Positions 15,519 through 26,220 of a DNA stretch of 64,000 nt are shown in pieces (the stretch's first letter is position 1; every line of letters begins with the position of its first letter). Below the pieces are notes generated by a model, which was given only the letters and a program-made list of their open reading frames with translations, ran no database searches and was not told the origin of the DNA. Both the position numbers and the translations under genes were made by a program. Source of the DNA: Prevotella sp. (GTDB taxonomy: Bacteria > Bacteroidota > Bacteroidia > Bacteroidales > Bacteroidaceae); the NCBI GenBank assembly GCA_017645645.1, contig JAGCOB010000024.1, positions 47,371-111,370 on the forward strand, given 5' to 3'.

Positions 15519-18022
15519 GCCCTTTGGGAGGTGCAGGGTCTGGTGACCAGCGGGTAGGGTATACTGGTGGATATTCACCTTCGGCATCTGGACGATGCTG
15601 ATGGCATTGGTGAGCAGTGGCTCCGCCTGTCCGTACTCATTACCTGTGGCATCAATCTCCAGTTTCGGCGCCTTTGCCCACTTCGGGTCGTCATCCTTGA
15701 AGAGACCCACGAGCAACTTCACGGGTTGGTCACTCTCAAACTCGATGGTGGTTCCTACGATGCGTGTCGTGTCACGATTCAGTACGAGTGCCTGTAGCCC
15801 AACCAGTTCCGGGGCAACAGAGTCAACAGGCGTGTCAGGACGGTTCTCGAAGACGATGGCTCCCTTTTTTAAAGTTGAGAGTGTAGAGTGTAGCGTGTAG
15901 AGTTTTACCTTAGCAGGTTGGACAGGCTGGATATAGGTATCTTTCTGTGCAACAGGGTTCTTCAGTTTCTCGATATTAATTTTTAAGGCATCCAGTTCAT
16001 CCTGATAAACGACAGCCAGTTCACTCCATGTCTTCATCTTGCCGCCATCGCCACCTACGGGGACACGACGCTGGGAGGTCTGCATGGAATTGGCATAGAG
16101 ATAGGCGTCTTGCGTGGACATACTCAGTGTGTTCCACCAGTTCTGACTTTGTTCCAGATACTCTACGGCTTTTTCCAGATATTTGATATCCTGTGACCAT
16201 TTGTAATTCAGTACCTGTTGTGCTGCCATCACTTTCCAACGGAAAGACGCAGCGAACATCCGGTAGAAGATCATGTCTTTCCTCACACGCTCGAACTCGT
16301 CGGCATGACGGCTCGGCTTGGCTGTAATCATGTTGACAGCGTCTTCAGCCTGTATACCGTGCTCTACACACTGGTCGACAATATCCAGAGGCAGTTCTCC
16401 GATATGTTGTTCCCCCTTCCATTCCTTCTCGACATACTCGATGAGTTTCTCACCCTGAGGTCCGCAGCTCTCATAGAACCCAGGATAGATGGTGTACTTA
16501 TAAGGATTCACCAGTTCACCCATCGTCATACTAAGCAACAAGGTCTGACGATTGCCCTCTGTGATACCGAAGCGGCGCAGCAGTTTGGGTGCTATCTCAC
16601 CAGCCTCGTCGTAAGCCTTCAACAGTTGTCCGGCAGCAATGGTGTCGATGCCATAGTAGTCGGAAAGCTGTTGCTTCCAGTAAGTCTGGTCTTGTCCGCG
16701 GTCGCAGTTCCAGGCATAGCGTCCCCAGACACGGTACCACATCCAGTCACGGTCAATCTGTAACAAACGTTCTCCGTTGGGTAGCTTATCTGCTGTATAG
16801 GGCCAGTCCCAATAGGAAGCCTGTGGATAGAGATGCAGTCCCTTCGAATGATGCACACGGTGCATTGCCTGGACGGCTTTCTGTGTGAAGGCAGGTGACG
16901 ACCACCGCCAAGGCTCCAGGTTGGCGAGGATATGTACATTGTCAATATGTATCGGTGCTGCAGCAGCAAGCATACGATGTGTCTCACCCCAGGGACCACC
17001 AGGCTCATAGGTCGTCAACGACTCTCCCGTGTATTTGTTCATCGTATAGATGTTCGGGTAGAGTGGGAGGGAGGCTTGCAGCACGGCAGGACCATCCGTG
17101 TCGTGGTTACGCAGGATGATAGGCGGTATGTCCGTCCGTCCTGACGCCTTCAGACCGTCTTTGATACCTGGAATCACTGTCTCCGTCATCCATTTGATGT
17201 CGTTGTCGATACCCGACATCGCCTCACCCAGACAGACCAGGAATCCCACCTTCGGATATTTCTCGATGAAGGCGGCAATCGATTTACGGGTGTAGTCGGC
17301 AATCAACGGGGTGATAGGACGGTTACGATCTTGTGTCTTCAGTCCGTAGTGGTCGGCAAAGGGTTTGCTGAGGATGATATTATAGAACATCTGGATGACA
17401 CGGATACCACGGCGGTCAGCCTCGTCGACAAGGAAGCCGAACATCTCCTGATTCTGTTGCATCGTGGCATCATCGACTTCCGGGGCGAAAGGATAGTCGT
17501 CGAGCTTCACCAAGGAGGCGAAGGGATGACCGTTCCAGAGATAGACCGTGTTCATATTGTTCTCTGCGAGTAAATCCAGATACTTGATCCATAAAGCCTT
17601 GTCATAGAACCAAGGGAAGTTCTCGGGGGTATAAGGATATTCATAGACACGATGACCAGGAAGGTAGACTGTCTTCTGCAGACCTACACAGGCACCTCGC
17701 AGTTTCATCTGTGGCACCTCACGCTGTGTGGTCAGGTTGCTGAGAGTGGGGTCTTCCCGCAACAGTTCCAATAATTTGTTGACACCATAGATCGCACCAG
17801 CGCCATCGTTGCCGATAACACGGACATGTTTGTCTTTTCTGAGAAGTGTGAACCCTTCAGCCTCACCGTTGTCAGCCACTTCAACAGACACATTGAATTT
17901 ACCTTCCTTACCCGTCAACAGACTGGCGGCATAGTTGGTCTGCGGACTTACGTTCTTGACTTTTACCTTTGCATAGGTAACTGGTGTATTCAACAAACAG
18001 AGGGCGAATATCAGTTTCTTGA

Positions 18023-18026
<4 letters not shown>
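15420..18026 (-). CDS. Secreted TIM-barrel glycosidase, family unassigned (GH138-like by context)
   Basis: An 868-residue exported enzyme. A signal peptide (1-19) is followed by a GH20/GH67-type N-terminal beta/alpha domain (HVRVIGNDGAGAIYGVNKLL, 67-86) and a TIM barrel from about 105 to 440. Candidate catalytic acids are Glu268 (LVCLGEAM), Glu335 (YTGESL) and Glu371 (ANLEPWRW). A helical region and a C-terminal beta domain follow. It lacks the motifs I know from GH115 and GH67. Because GH127, GH141 and GH78 genes precede it in the operon, the alpha-galacturonidase family GH138 of rhamnogalacturonan II is my best guess, not proven. The start overlaps the GH78 stop by 4 nt. A heptamer array encodes LYTLHSTLSTL in a linker. 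The 3' end is the target of the island insertion. Confidence 0.7.
15874..15904 (-). repeat. Heptamer array (GTGTAGA type) within the glycosidase gene
   Basis: Plus-strand units GTTGAGA, GTGTAGA, GTGTAGC, GTGTAGA, then GTT. Read in the gene direction it encodes LYTLHSTLSTL without a stop; the reverse direction would contain TAG and TGA. Confidence 0.85.
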
Positions 18027-20086
<2,060 letters not shown>

Positions 20087-20114
20087 CGTTTGTTGTTTAT
20101 TGGTTATTGTTTCT
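20087..20114 (-). repeat. Heptamer array abutting the GH78 start codon
   Basis: Plus-strand units CGTTTGT, TGTTTAT, TGGTTAT, TGTTTCT, ending one base before the GH78 ATG (20086-20084). It also contains the end of the GH141 gene (NNNQ and stop). Confidence 0.8.
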
Positions 20115-21857
20115 GCCTGCGGCATTCTTGATGCTGTCGCTGACTTGCGGTCCGTTATTCTCCCATACATTGCCGGGACCATTGGCATTCTGGAGGTACT
20201 TGTCGGAAGGGGTCCAGTTGTCACGGATGGTGATGTTGGATGACCCTTCGTCTGTATAGAGGTAGAACCAGTGATTCGGGTCGTGTACATAACTCGGTTT
20301 GGCAATGTCACGCACTACATTCTCTGAGATGATAGTACCGGGCTGGTTACCGAGGGTATAGATGCCGGCACAGTCGTACATATGCCGGGCATAGTCATAG
20401 ATCAGGTTCGCATGTACCTTGTTGTCCTTCATACAGACGAGGTCGCGGTTCCATCCCCAACCTAATGAGATACCTGTATAACTGACATCATGGATGGTGT
20501 TATGCTCGATGGTGATGCCGCTGACATAACCGGCTGCGATGGCCACACATCCCCAGTCCTCGTTGGTGATGTCATAGAACTCCGACTGTTCAATGGTCTG
20601 TCCGCTACATATCTCCCGGAAGTCCACAGGCTGGTAGGGGAGATGGGTCTCCAGTCCCTCTGGTGAGAAAGAGCCGCATACGTAGCCGTTCATGGCGATG
20701 TCGGTAAACGTACAATGGGTCGTCGTGCCACGACGACAGGCAAGGACATAGTCAAGACCAGAGCCGCCGAGGTGTTCGAAACGGCAGCCTTCGAAGTTGA
20801 TGTCCTCAGTATAGCACAGTTCCACGGCAGCATCGGCACGTCCGAGCCATCCTTGGTTGTCGAGTTTGTGGTTATTGGGACGGTCTATCTGCGGACGCAG
20901 TTTATAGGCTTCCGTCAGATACATACCCGCCTGCAAAGGCACATGTCCTTTCTCTGACGGACGCATCCAGGTGGTATGACTGAAGGTAACCCCCTTGATG
21001 GTGATGTTACGCACGGGATGCTCTGCAGAGCCGATAAACTCCACCAAGGTCTCCAGTACAGGTACAACGGCATCGCGGACGACCTCACTTTCTCGAGGCA
21101 TGTAGTAGAGCTTATGCTCCCGGATATCATGATACCATTCGCCCGGCTCGTCGAGCAGTTCCTTGGCATTTGTCAGATAGAACGGTGACGGATGCCCTGT
21201 ATTGGGTGTCATCGGAGAGGGCCATGGATGCTTGAACTGTATGTTGGCCTCTGGGTTATGAAAGCGGATAGCGGCAGAGTCACCTTGTATCTTGATGCTT
21301 TTGATACGCAGATTGGAGGTACACCACATTTCATGCAGCACGAGTTCTGCATATTGAGAATTGAGAATTGAGAATTGAGAATTGGCAACTGCCTTTTTGG
21401 GTACCCACAACACTTGGTTTTTCTTGTCGTAAGTACGGATACGGAACATCTTTTCGAAGTCACTCACATCACGGGCTCTTATTGCTTTCTTGCCATTGAC
21501 CCATAACTGGCGGAAGTCAATGGGACGACCGTTGAAGTCGGGAACGTCAGCCACCAGGAACTTGCCTTCTTTCCTCCAGTCCTTGATTTCCATGCCACCA
21601 CTGATGACGGCGTTCTCTCCCAGTATCGTCAGTCCACTGTCCTCCGGGCGCAGCCGCAGCGGTTCATAGAGATAATAGGTACCAGCACTCAGGTGAATCG
21701 TCACAGCTGTTGCCTTTCCTAACCTCTTCGCCTCACGGGCCTTCTGTATGGTCTCCGCCAGGGAAGAGTCGGGTGTTATATAAAAGTCTGATGGGGACGC
21801 ATATGCTGATGCGCCCCTCATCAATAGACCTAATAGGATGATGGTGATTATTCTCAT
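20097..21857 (-). CDS. GH141-like secreted right-handed beta-helix enzyme
   Basis: A 586-residue exported protein (signal peptide to about residue 20). It has a right-handed parallel beta-helix: an entry segment VTIHLSAGTYYLYEPLRL, then repeated rungs such as VELCYTEDINFEGCRFEHLG and GITIEHNTIHDVSYTGISLG. The arrangement and its position between GH127 and GH78 match the GH141 alpha-L-fucosidase/xylanase family of rhamnogalacturonan II loci; catalytic residues cannot be assigned by eye. It starts 4 bp after the GH127 stop. A heptamer array in frame (NSQFSILNSQ, residues about 160-169) lies in an early loop. Family call is likely, specificity inferred. Confidence 0.75.
   Translation of the reverse strand: MRIITIILLGLLMRGASAYASPSDFYITPDSSLAETIQKAREAKRLGKATAVTIHLSAGTYYLYEPLRLRPEDSGLTILGENAVISGGMEIKDWRKEGKFLVADVPDFNGRPIDFRQLWVNGKKAIRARDVSDFEKMFRIRTYDKKNQVLWVPKKAVANSQFSILNSQYAELVLHEMWCTSNLRIKSIKIQGDSAAIRFHNPEANIQFKHPWPSPMTPNTGHPSPFYLTNAKELLDEPGEWYHDIREHKLYYMPRESEVVRDAVVPVLETLVEFIGSAEHPVRNITIKGVTFSHTTWMRPSEKGHVPLQAGMYLTEAYKLRPQIDRPNNHKLDNQGWLGRADAAVELCYTEDINFEGCRFEHLGGSGLDYVLACRRGTTTHCTFTDIAMNGYVCGSFSPEGLETHLPYQPVDFREICSGQTIEQSEFYDITNEDWGCVAIAAGYVSGITIEHNTIHDVSYTGISLGWGWNRDLVCMKDNKVHANLIYDYARHMYDCAGIYTLGNQPGTIISENVVRDIAKPSYVHDPNHWFYLYTDEGSSNITIRDNWTPSDKYLQNANGPGNVWENNGPQVSDSIKNAAGRNNNQ
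21353..21380 (-). repeat. Heptamer array, four perfect ATTGAGA units, within the GH141-like gene
   Basis: Four identical units followed by a partial one. On the coding strand it encodes NSQFSILNSQ. Same architecture as the GTTGAGA array in the next gene, differing by one base per unit. Confidence 0.92.
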
Positions 21858-21861
21858 AATG

Positions 21862-23916
21862 TTATCGTGCTAATGGCAACCAGAGAGACATGTCCTGGAT
21901 ACCCCGGTTGTCCCAGGCATAATAGGGAATGAGTCGTATCTTCACTTTCTTTGGAGTAACGGGACGTACCTCTCGATAGAGTGTCTGGTTGTCCCATTGC
22001 TCATGATTCACAAGGACGGCCTCACCTTCCAGTACCGTCATCTCATGACCATAAAGGGTCATCTTCTGTTCCGTAAACTGGATGTCGGCAGGAATGGCAA
22101 TGTCGTTAATGCGATAGCCGCCCTCGATATCCTCACCTTCGAGACAGTAGACAATGGGACCACGCTGGACGGCAATCTGGTTCTTCGCTTCCTCGACCAG
22201 CGGATTCGCCTCTATCAGTCGGGGACGCATGTCGAAGTTGATCTCGACGACATCCCCTTTCTTCCATTTGCGGGTGATGTCAAGGTCTGCTGGTTCGCCG
22301 TTCACCTTCACCGCATACTGTCCTGTCCAGTCGGGCTTGTGCAACTTGACGGTCGACAGGTTCTTGGCATTCTTGATGGTCAGTGTGACTTTGCCATCCC
22401 ATGGGTAGTTGGTCGTCTGTTCCACCTCCATGTCTTTGGTCTTCAACACGTTTTGTCCGTAGAGGTTGACATAGAGTGTGTTTCTATTGACAGTGTACGC
22501 ATATTCCTGTGCCTGACAGAGGGTACGCAGAGTATTCGGCGGACAACAGAAACAGGTGATGTAATGCTGGCGGTGCTTGGGCCATCGCATGACATAGGGA
22601 AACTCCTTCGTGCGACGCAGTGCCTCCGTATAGAAGAAGTCCTTGCCGTCGAGGGAGATACCCGAGAGGATACCGTTATACAGTTCGTTCTCGATGTTGT
22701 CGATATACTTGCCGTCACCTGTCGTCTGGAACATACGCCATGAGAAGAGCATCATGCCAATCTGGGCACATATCTCATTATGGGCAGCCTCCTGCGGCAA
22801 CTGAAACTGTCGTCCGTATGCCTGGTGAATCTGTTGGATGGAAGGCTGGTCGTAGGTGGTGCCGTCAGGTGACACCCCATCGTAGAGGGCACCACAACCA
22901 CCCATGATGTATATCTTATGCTGGATGATGTCATCCCAGATGGAGGAGAGGTTCTTCATCAACTGTTCCTCACCTGTCTCCGCATAAAGGTCGGCAACAC
23001 CGGCATAGAGGTAGTTGGCACGGACGGCATGACCCATCGCCTCATACTGGTCGCGGAACTTATGACGGTCCTGGTTATGGTCCTCGCCGTTCGTCACACT
23101 GTCACGGATGGCAATAAGACCTTTAGCCAGTTTCAGGTATTTCTCATCACCCGTCTCACGGTACATCTCTGCAGCCCCCATATAGTGGGAGGGGCAGATG
23201 GCATTGCGCGACAGTTCCGCAGCGTCGTTGGTCAGGAAGTTATAGAGGAAGTCAGCGGCTTTCTTGCCACAGTTAAACAAGGTCGTCTTCCCTGTGGCAC
23301 GCTTGTGGATGATACCTGCTGTCATCAGGTGTCCGAGGTTGTAGGTCTCGAAGTTCAGACGGGAGGCAAAGGCATGTTTCTGGTCTTTTCCAATCTCAAT
23401 ACCTGCAGCGTTCTCCGTATTGGTATGCGAGTCGATGCCTGCATTGCGTTCCGAGATGACGACGGGGGTATGGATGTAGCCGTCGGCACGCTGGGCGAGT
23501 GCCACCTGCTCGATGAACTTGTCCATCAAGGCATCAATCTTCGGGTCCTTGGTGATGGCATAGACGGTGGCACATGCCTCCAGCCATTTATACATATCAC
23601 CGTCGTGGAAGGGAGGACCGTGATGCTTGCCTTTCACCGTTCCGGCTGCCACCTCGAAGTTACGGAAACCGTTACTGCCGTGCAGTCCCATGTCATCAAT
23701 GACCTCCCAAGGCGTGTTCCAGGTGTTCCACATATCCCATATTCCTGTAGTGGAAAGCATGTTGAAACGGTCGCCCCAGAAACCGCCTGTCCATTGGACG
23801 GCTCCCATCGGGGTGTTCTTCATCCGCGCCTGACGACTGTTACTCATGTCTGTCAGTCCCTGTGCCGTTGCTGCAGTGGTGCAGCACAGCATCATTGCAA
23901 TGATCATTTTTCTCAT
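21862..23916 (-). CDS. GH127 beta-L-arabinofuranosidase-type enzyme
   Basis: A 684-residue exported enzyme (signal peptide to about residue 19) with the DUF1680/GH127 (alpha/alpha)6 barrel. It has the Zn-thiolate site ITCFCCPPNTLR (Cys455, 457, 458) together with Cys341 (GGCGALYDG), the cysteine set known from GH127, in which one Cys is the nucleophile. Family members cleave beta-L-arabinofuranose; a rhamnogalacturonan II member releases aceric acid. Its 4-nt overlap with the upstream TIM-barrel/DUF3826 gene and 4-bp gap to GH141 show a tight operon. Substrate by context: a side chain of rhamnogalacturonan II. Confidence 0.88.
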   Translation of the reverse strand: MRKMIIAMMLCCTTAATAQGLTDMSNSRQARMKNTPMGAVQWTGGFWGDRFNMLSTTGIWDMWNTWNTPWEVIDDMGLHGSNGFRNFEVAAGTVKGKHHGPPFHDGDMYKWLEACATVYAITKDPKIDALMDKFIEQVALAQRADGYIHTPVVISERNAGIDSHTNTENAAGIEIGKDQKHAFASRLNFETYNLGHLMTAGIIHKRATGKTTLFNCGKKAADFLYNFLTNDAAELSRNAICPSHYMGAAEMYRETGDEKYLKLAKGLIAIRDSVTNGEDHNQDRHKFRDQYEAMGHAVRANYLYAGVADLYAETGEEQLMKNLSSIWDDIIQHKIYIMGGCGALYDGVSPDGTTYDQPSIQQIHQAYGRQFQLPQEAAHNEICAQIGMMLFSWRMFQTTGDGKYIDNIENELYNGILSGISLDGKDFFYTEALRRTKEFPYVMRWPKHRQHYITCFCCPPNTLRTLCQAQEYAYTVNRNTLYVNLYGQNVLKTKDMEVEQTTNYPWDGKVTLTIKNAKNLSTVKLHKPDWTGQYAVKVNGEPADLDITRKWKKGDVVEINFDMRPRLIEANPLVEEAKNQIAVQRGPIVYCLEGEDIEGGYRINDIAIPADIQFTEQKMTLYGHEMTVLEGEAVLVNHEQWDNQTLYREVRPVTPKKVKIRLIPYYAWDNRGIQDMSLWLPLAR

Positions 23917-25370
23917 ATCTTTCCTCTTCTTGCTTTGATCCGTTCATACCATGCCTCACGCTCCTTGACCAAGTCATAGCCCCGTTTGGTCAGGTAGTTG
24001 TTAATACGTCCCTTGTATTTCCCGAATACCTCATGTTTCTTTTTCGAGCTCTCTGCATCGATGGCGAGTTCACGTGCCTCTATCAGCCAGGCGATGATCT
24101 GTGCCTTCTCCTCTTCCTTTAGGGTGGGAATCATGTCACAATGTGCCTCGTAGGTCACCTTCAATACGTTGAAGGTCATCACGTCCTTGACCCGCTCAAT
24201 GTCCTGTGGCTTCAGGTACATTGACAGGTCGGCATCGAAACCGAAGTGGGAACGGTACAGTTTTGAGTCACACTGTGCCTCAGCGAGTTTCTTGTCCGTC
24301 TTTTTCACAGAGTCACGCTCGGCATAGATATCATTTAGTTTGAAATAGCGGTTAGCAATGATGTTCTGAACATTCTGTCCCAAAGGAGTCCATGTGATCC
24401 CCAGTTCATCAGTGGCTTTCCGGGCACGTCCTATAATAGTCTCTACATACTTGCTGTCGCGTCCGGCACTGTCGAGGAGTACCGCAGGGGCAGGGTAGGA
24501 GTTAAAGGTCTCTTTCAGGTACATGACGTTATTGCCGTAGTTCATCTTGACATTACGTACCATCTTCACGTCACGGCTCCGCTCTACGAACAGCCATCCG
24601 CTCCAGCCCATCTCGTCAAGGGTCTGTTTGATGAGCGGCAGATTGACGGCAGGGTCGTTGCGCAGACACAAGCTGTCGGTATTTGAGGCATGGATGGCAC
24701 AGATATTTTTGGCACCCAGTTTCTTCATGTCCTTGACGATTTCCCAGTTGTTCTCCAGGATGGTCTGCCACTTATAGAAGATGGCAATGCCGTCGCTCTT
24801 GATCTCCTTCAACAGTTTCAGGTTGCCTGTAGCATCCAAGGGTGTGTCGATGCCGACCACGACACCATGTGTCTTGGCAGCCTCACCGATGTCGTGGAGG
24901 CGGTTGACAATCTCCTTACGCTTCGTCTTATTGGTCGTCCAGTCGTTACTGCATCCGCCTAAGGGCAGGAAGGCAACCTTGACATCTCCCATACGCTTCA
25001 TCGTCTCGAAACAGTCTTCCATCAAGGCGAGATAGTTGTCACGCTGTGTGAGGTCTTGTCCGTAGAAACCGCTCATGGCGATGGCACCGATACGGATACC
25101 CAGACTGTCTGCCGTATGCTTGAAAAATGCAGCAGTATTCGGGTCACGCATCTTATTGTCGAACAGCTCACGCTTGCCGAGTCCGCCCATATCCATCTCT
25201 ATACCGTCACAAGCCAAGTCCTTGGCGAGTTGGAACTCACCCAGTTTCTGACGTTTCAGTACCATCCAGTCGCAGACTCCCACCTGGTAGCGTTCTTGTG
25301 CCATCAGGGTGTCTAGGCATGAGAAGACACATGCCAAAACGGAAAAAAGTGTAATACGTAATTTGTTCAT
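23913..25370 (-). CDS. Xylose-isomerase-like TIM barrel fused to DUF3826
   Basis: A 485-residue exported protein (signal peptide ending near DTLMAQ). Residues 30-285 form an AP-endonuclease-2/sugar isomerase-type barrel (CDGIEMDMGGLGKRELFD, VVVGIDTPLDA, LFVERSRDV). Residues about 290-480 match the DUF3826 pattern with the tail KYKGRINNYLTKRGYD. Single-domain relatives of both parts occur in glycan loci; the fusion suggests a periplasmic sugar-acid or keto-sugar handling step. It is the first large gene after the sigma factor and overlaps GH127 by 4 nt. Reaction unknown. Confidence 0.7.
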   Translation of the reverse strand: MNKLRITLFSVLACVFSCLDTLMAQERYQVGVCDWMVLKRQKLGEFQLAKDLACDGIEMDMGGLGKRELFDNKMRDPNTAAFFKHTADSLGIRIGAIAMSGFYGQDLTQRDNYLALMEDCFETMKRMGDVKVAFLPLGGCSNDWTTNKTKRKEIVNRLHDIGEAAKTHGVVVGIDTPLDATGNLKLLKEIKSDGIAIFYKWQTILENNWEIVKDMKKLGAKNICAIHASNTDSLCLRNDPAVNLPLIKQTLDEMGWSGWLFVERSRDVKMVRNVKMNYGNNVMYLKETFNSYPAPAVLLDSAGRDSKYVETIIGRARKATDELGITWTPLGQNVQNIIANRYFKLNDIYAERDSVKKTDKKLAEAQCDSKLYRSHFGFDADLSMYLKPQDIERVKDVMTFNVLKVTYEAHCDMIPTLKEEEKAQIIAWLIEARELAIDAESSKKKHEVFGKYKGRINNYLTKRGYDLVKEREAWYERIKARRGKI

Positions 25371-25388
25371 ATCTGATTTGGATTATCT

Positions 25389-25529
25389 CTAATTTGTTGC
25401 TACCGATTGGCGGATAGCAACAATAATCCGTATCTTCAGCTCTTCCTTTTCTTCTTTGGAAAGAGGCTGGAGAGACGGGATAAAAGAATAGAGGCGTTCT
25501 TTTTTCTTGGTTTTTCCTTTTGTTGCCAT
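25389..25529 (-). CDS. Small basic hypothetical protein
   Basis: 46 residues from an ATG in the context GGAGATAATG; an in-frame ATG at 25577 would give 62 residues. The N-terminus is Lys-rich (TKGKTKKKERLYSF) with a short helix (LSKEEKEELKIRIIVAI). It lies between the ECF sigma factor and the glycan operon, where an anti-sigma factor is often found, but has no membrane segment. Confidence 0.45.
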   Translation of the reverse strand: MATKGKTKKKERLYSFIPSLQPLSKEEKEELKIRIIVAIRQSVATN

Positions 25530-25593
25530 TATCTCCTGTTTTATCTTAGGACGGAATAATGGCATTGGTGTAACCAATGGAAGGGAAGGGCTT

Positions 25594-26106
25594 TTATAGG
25601 GTCTGTGTCATCTGTCCTGCATATTCACGAAGCCGACTGATACTTCGGTGCATCAGGTTACGCACACTCTGATAATTGATGCCCATGATGCGGCAGATGT
25701 CTTCGTATTTCCGTTGTTCGATATAGTACAGGTTGATGATCTGACGCTGACGGGGCGACAATTTCTCAAAGAATTTCTCCACGTTGTTCGTGAGTTCCTG
25801 TTGCTGTTCCATCTGTTCCTGATTATATTCCTCATATTCGGCAACAGCCTGCATATTGGCATCATTGACCTCGTCGCCAGTGATTTTCCCGTTGCGGCGG
25901 AACTCATCGTGGATACGATTACGCAGGGAGATGAAGAGATAGCTGTCCACATTGTCTATCGGTCCCAGACTCTCCCGTCGGGTAAATAGTTTCACAAAGA
26001 CATCCTGTATGCAGTCCTTGAGCATCTCACGGTCTGACGTGAAACGGGAACCGAACGCAAATAATTGGTCGATATGTTTGTTATAAAGTTGCGAAAAATT
26101 AGTCAT
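25594..26106 (-). CDS. ECF-type RNA polymerase sigma factor
   Basis: A 170-residue sigma-70 family protein with region 2 (ASRFT-like helix, DCIQDVFVKLFTRRE, SYLFISLRNRIHDEFRR) and region 4 (LSPRQRQIINLYYIEQRKYEDI, then the recognition helix of an HTH). It probably drives the glycan operon that follows directly (16-65 bp). No FecR-type anti-sigma gene is next to it, unusual for ECF factors in glycan loci. Its own promoter -7 box TACTTTTG is at 26153-26146. Confidence 0.88.
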   Translation of the reverse strand: MTNFSQLYNKHIDQLFAFGSRFTSDREMLKDCIQDVFVKLFTRRESLGPIDNVDSYLFISLRNRIHDEFRRNGKITGDEVNDANMQAVAEYEEYNQEQMEQQQELTNNVEKFFEKLSPRQRQIINLYYIEQRKYEDICRIMGINYQSVRNLMHRSISRLREYAGQMTQTL

Positions 26107-26145
26107 CTTAGGTAGACCCTATTAAGTAGTTCTTGTTTGTCGATG

Positions 26146-26153
26146 CAAAAGTA
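26146..26153 (-). promoter_or_regulatory. -7 box (TACTTTTG) of the sigma factor gene
   Basis: Minus-strand TACTTTTG, 40 nt before the sigma factor ATG. Confidence 0.6.
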
Positions 26154-26220
26154 GCAATATTTTTTTGAAAACCACCATAATCAGACATCTTTTTTCTCTT
26201 TTTTTACTATAGGACGGCTT

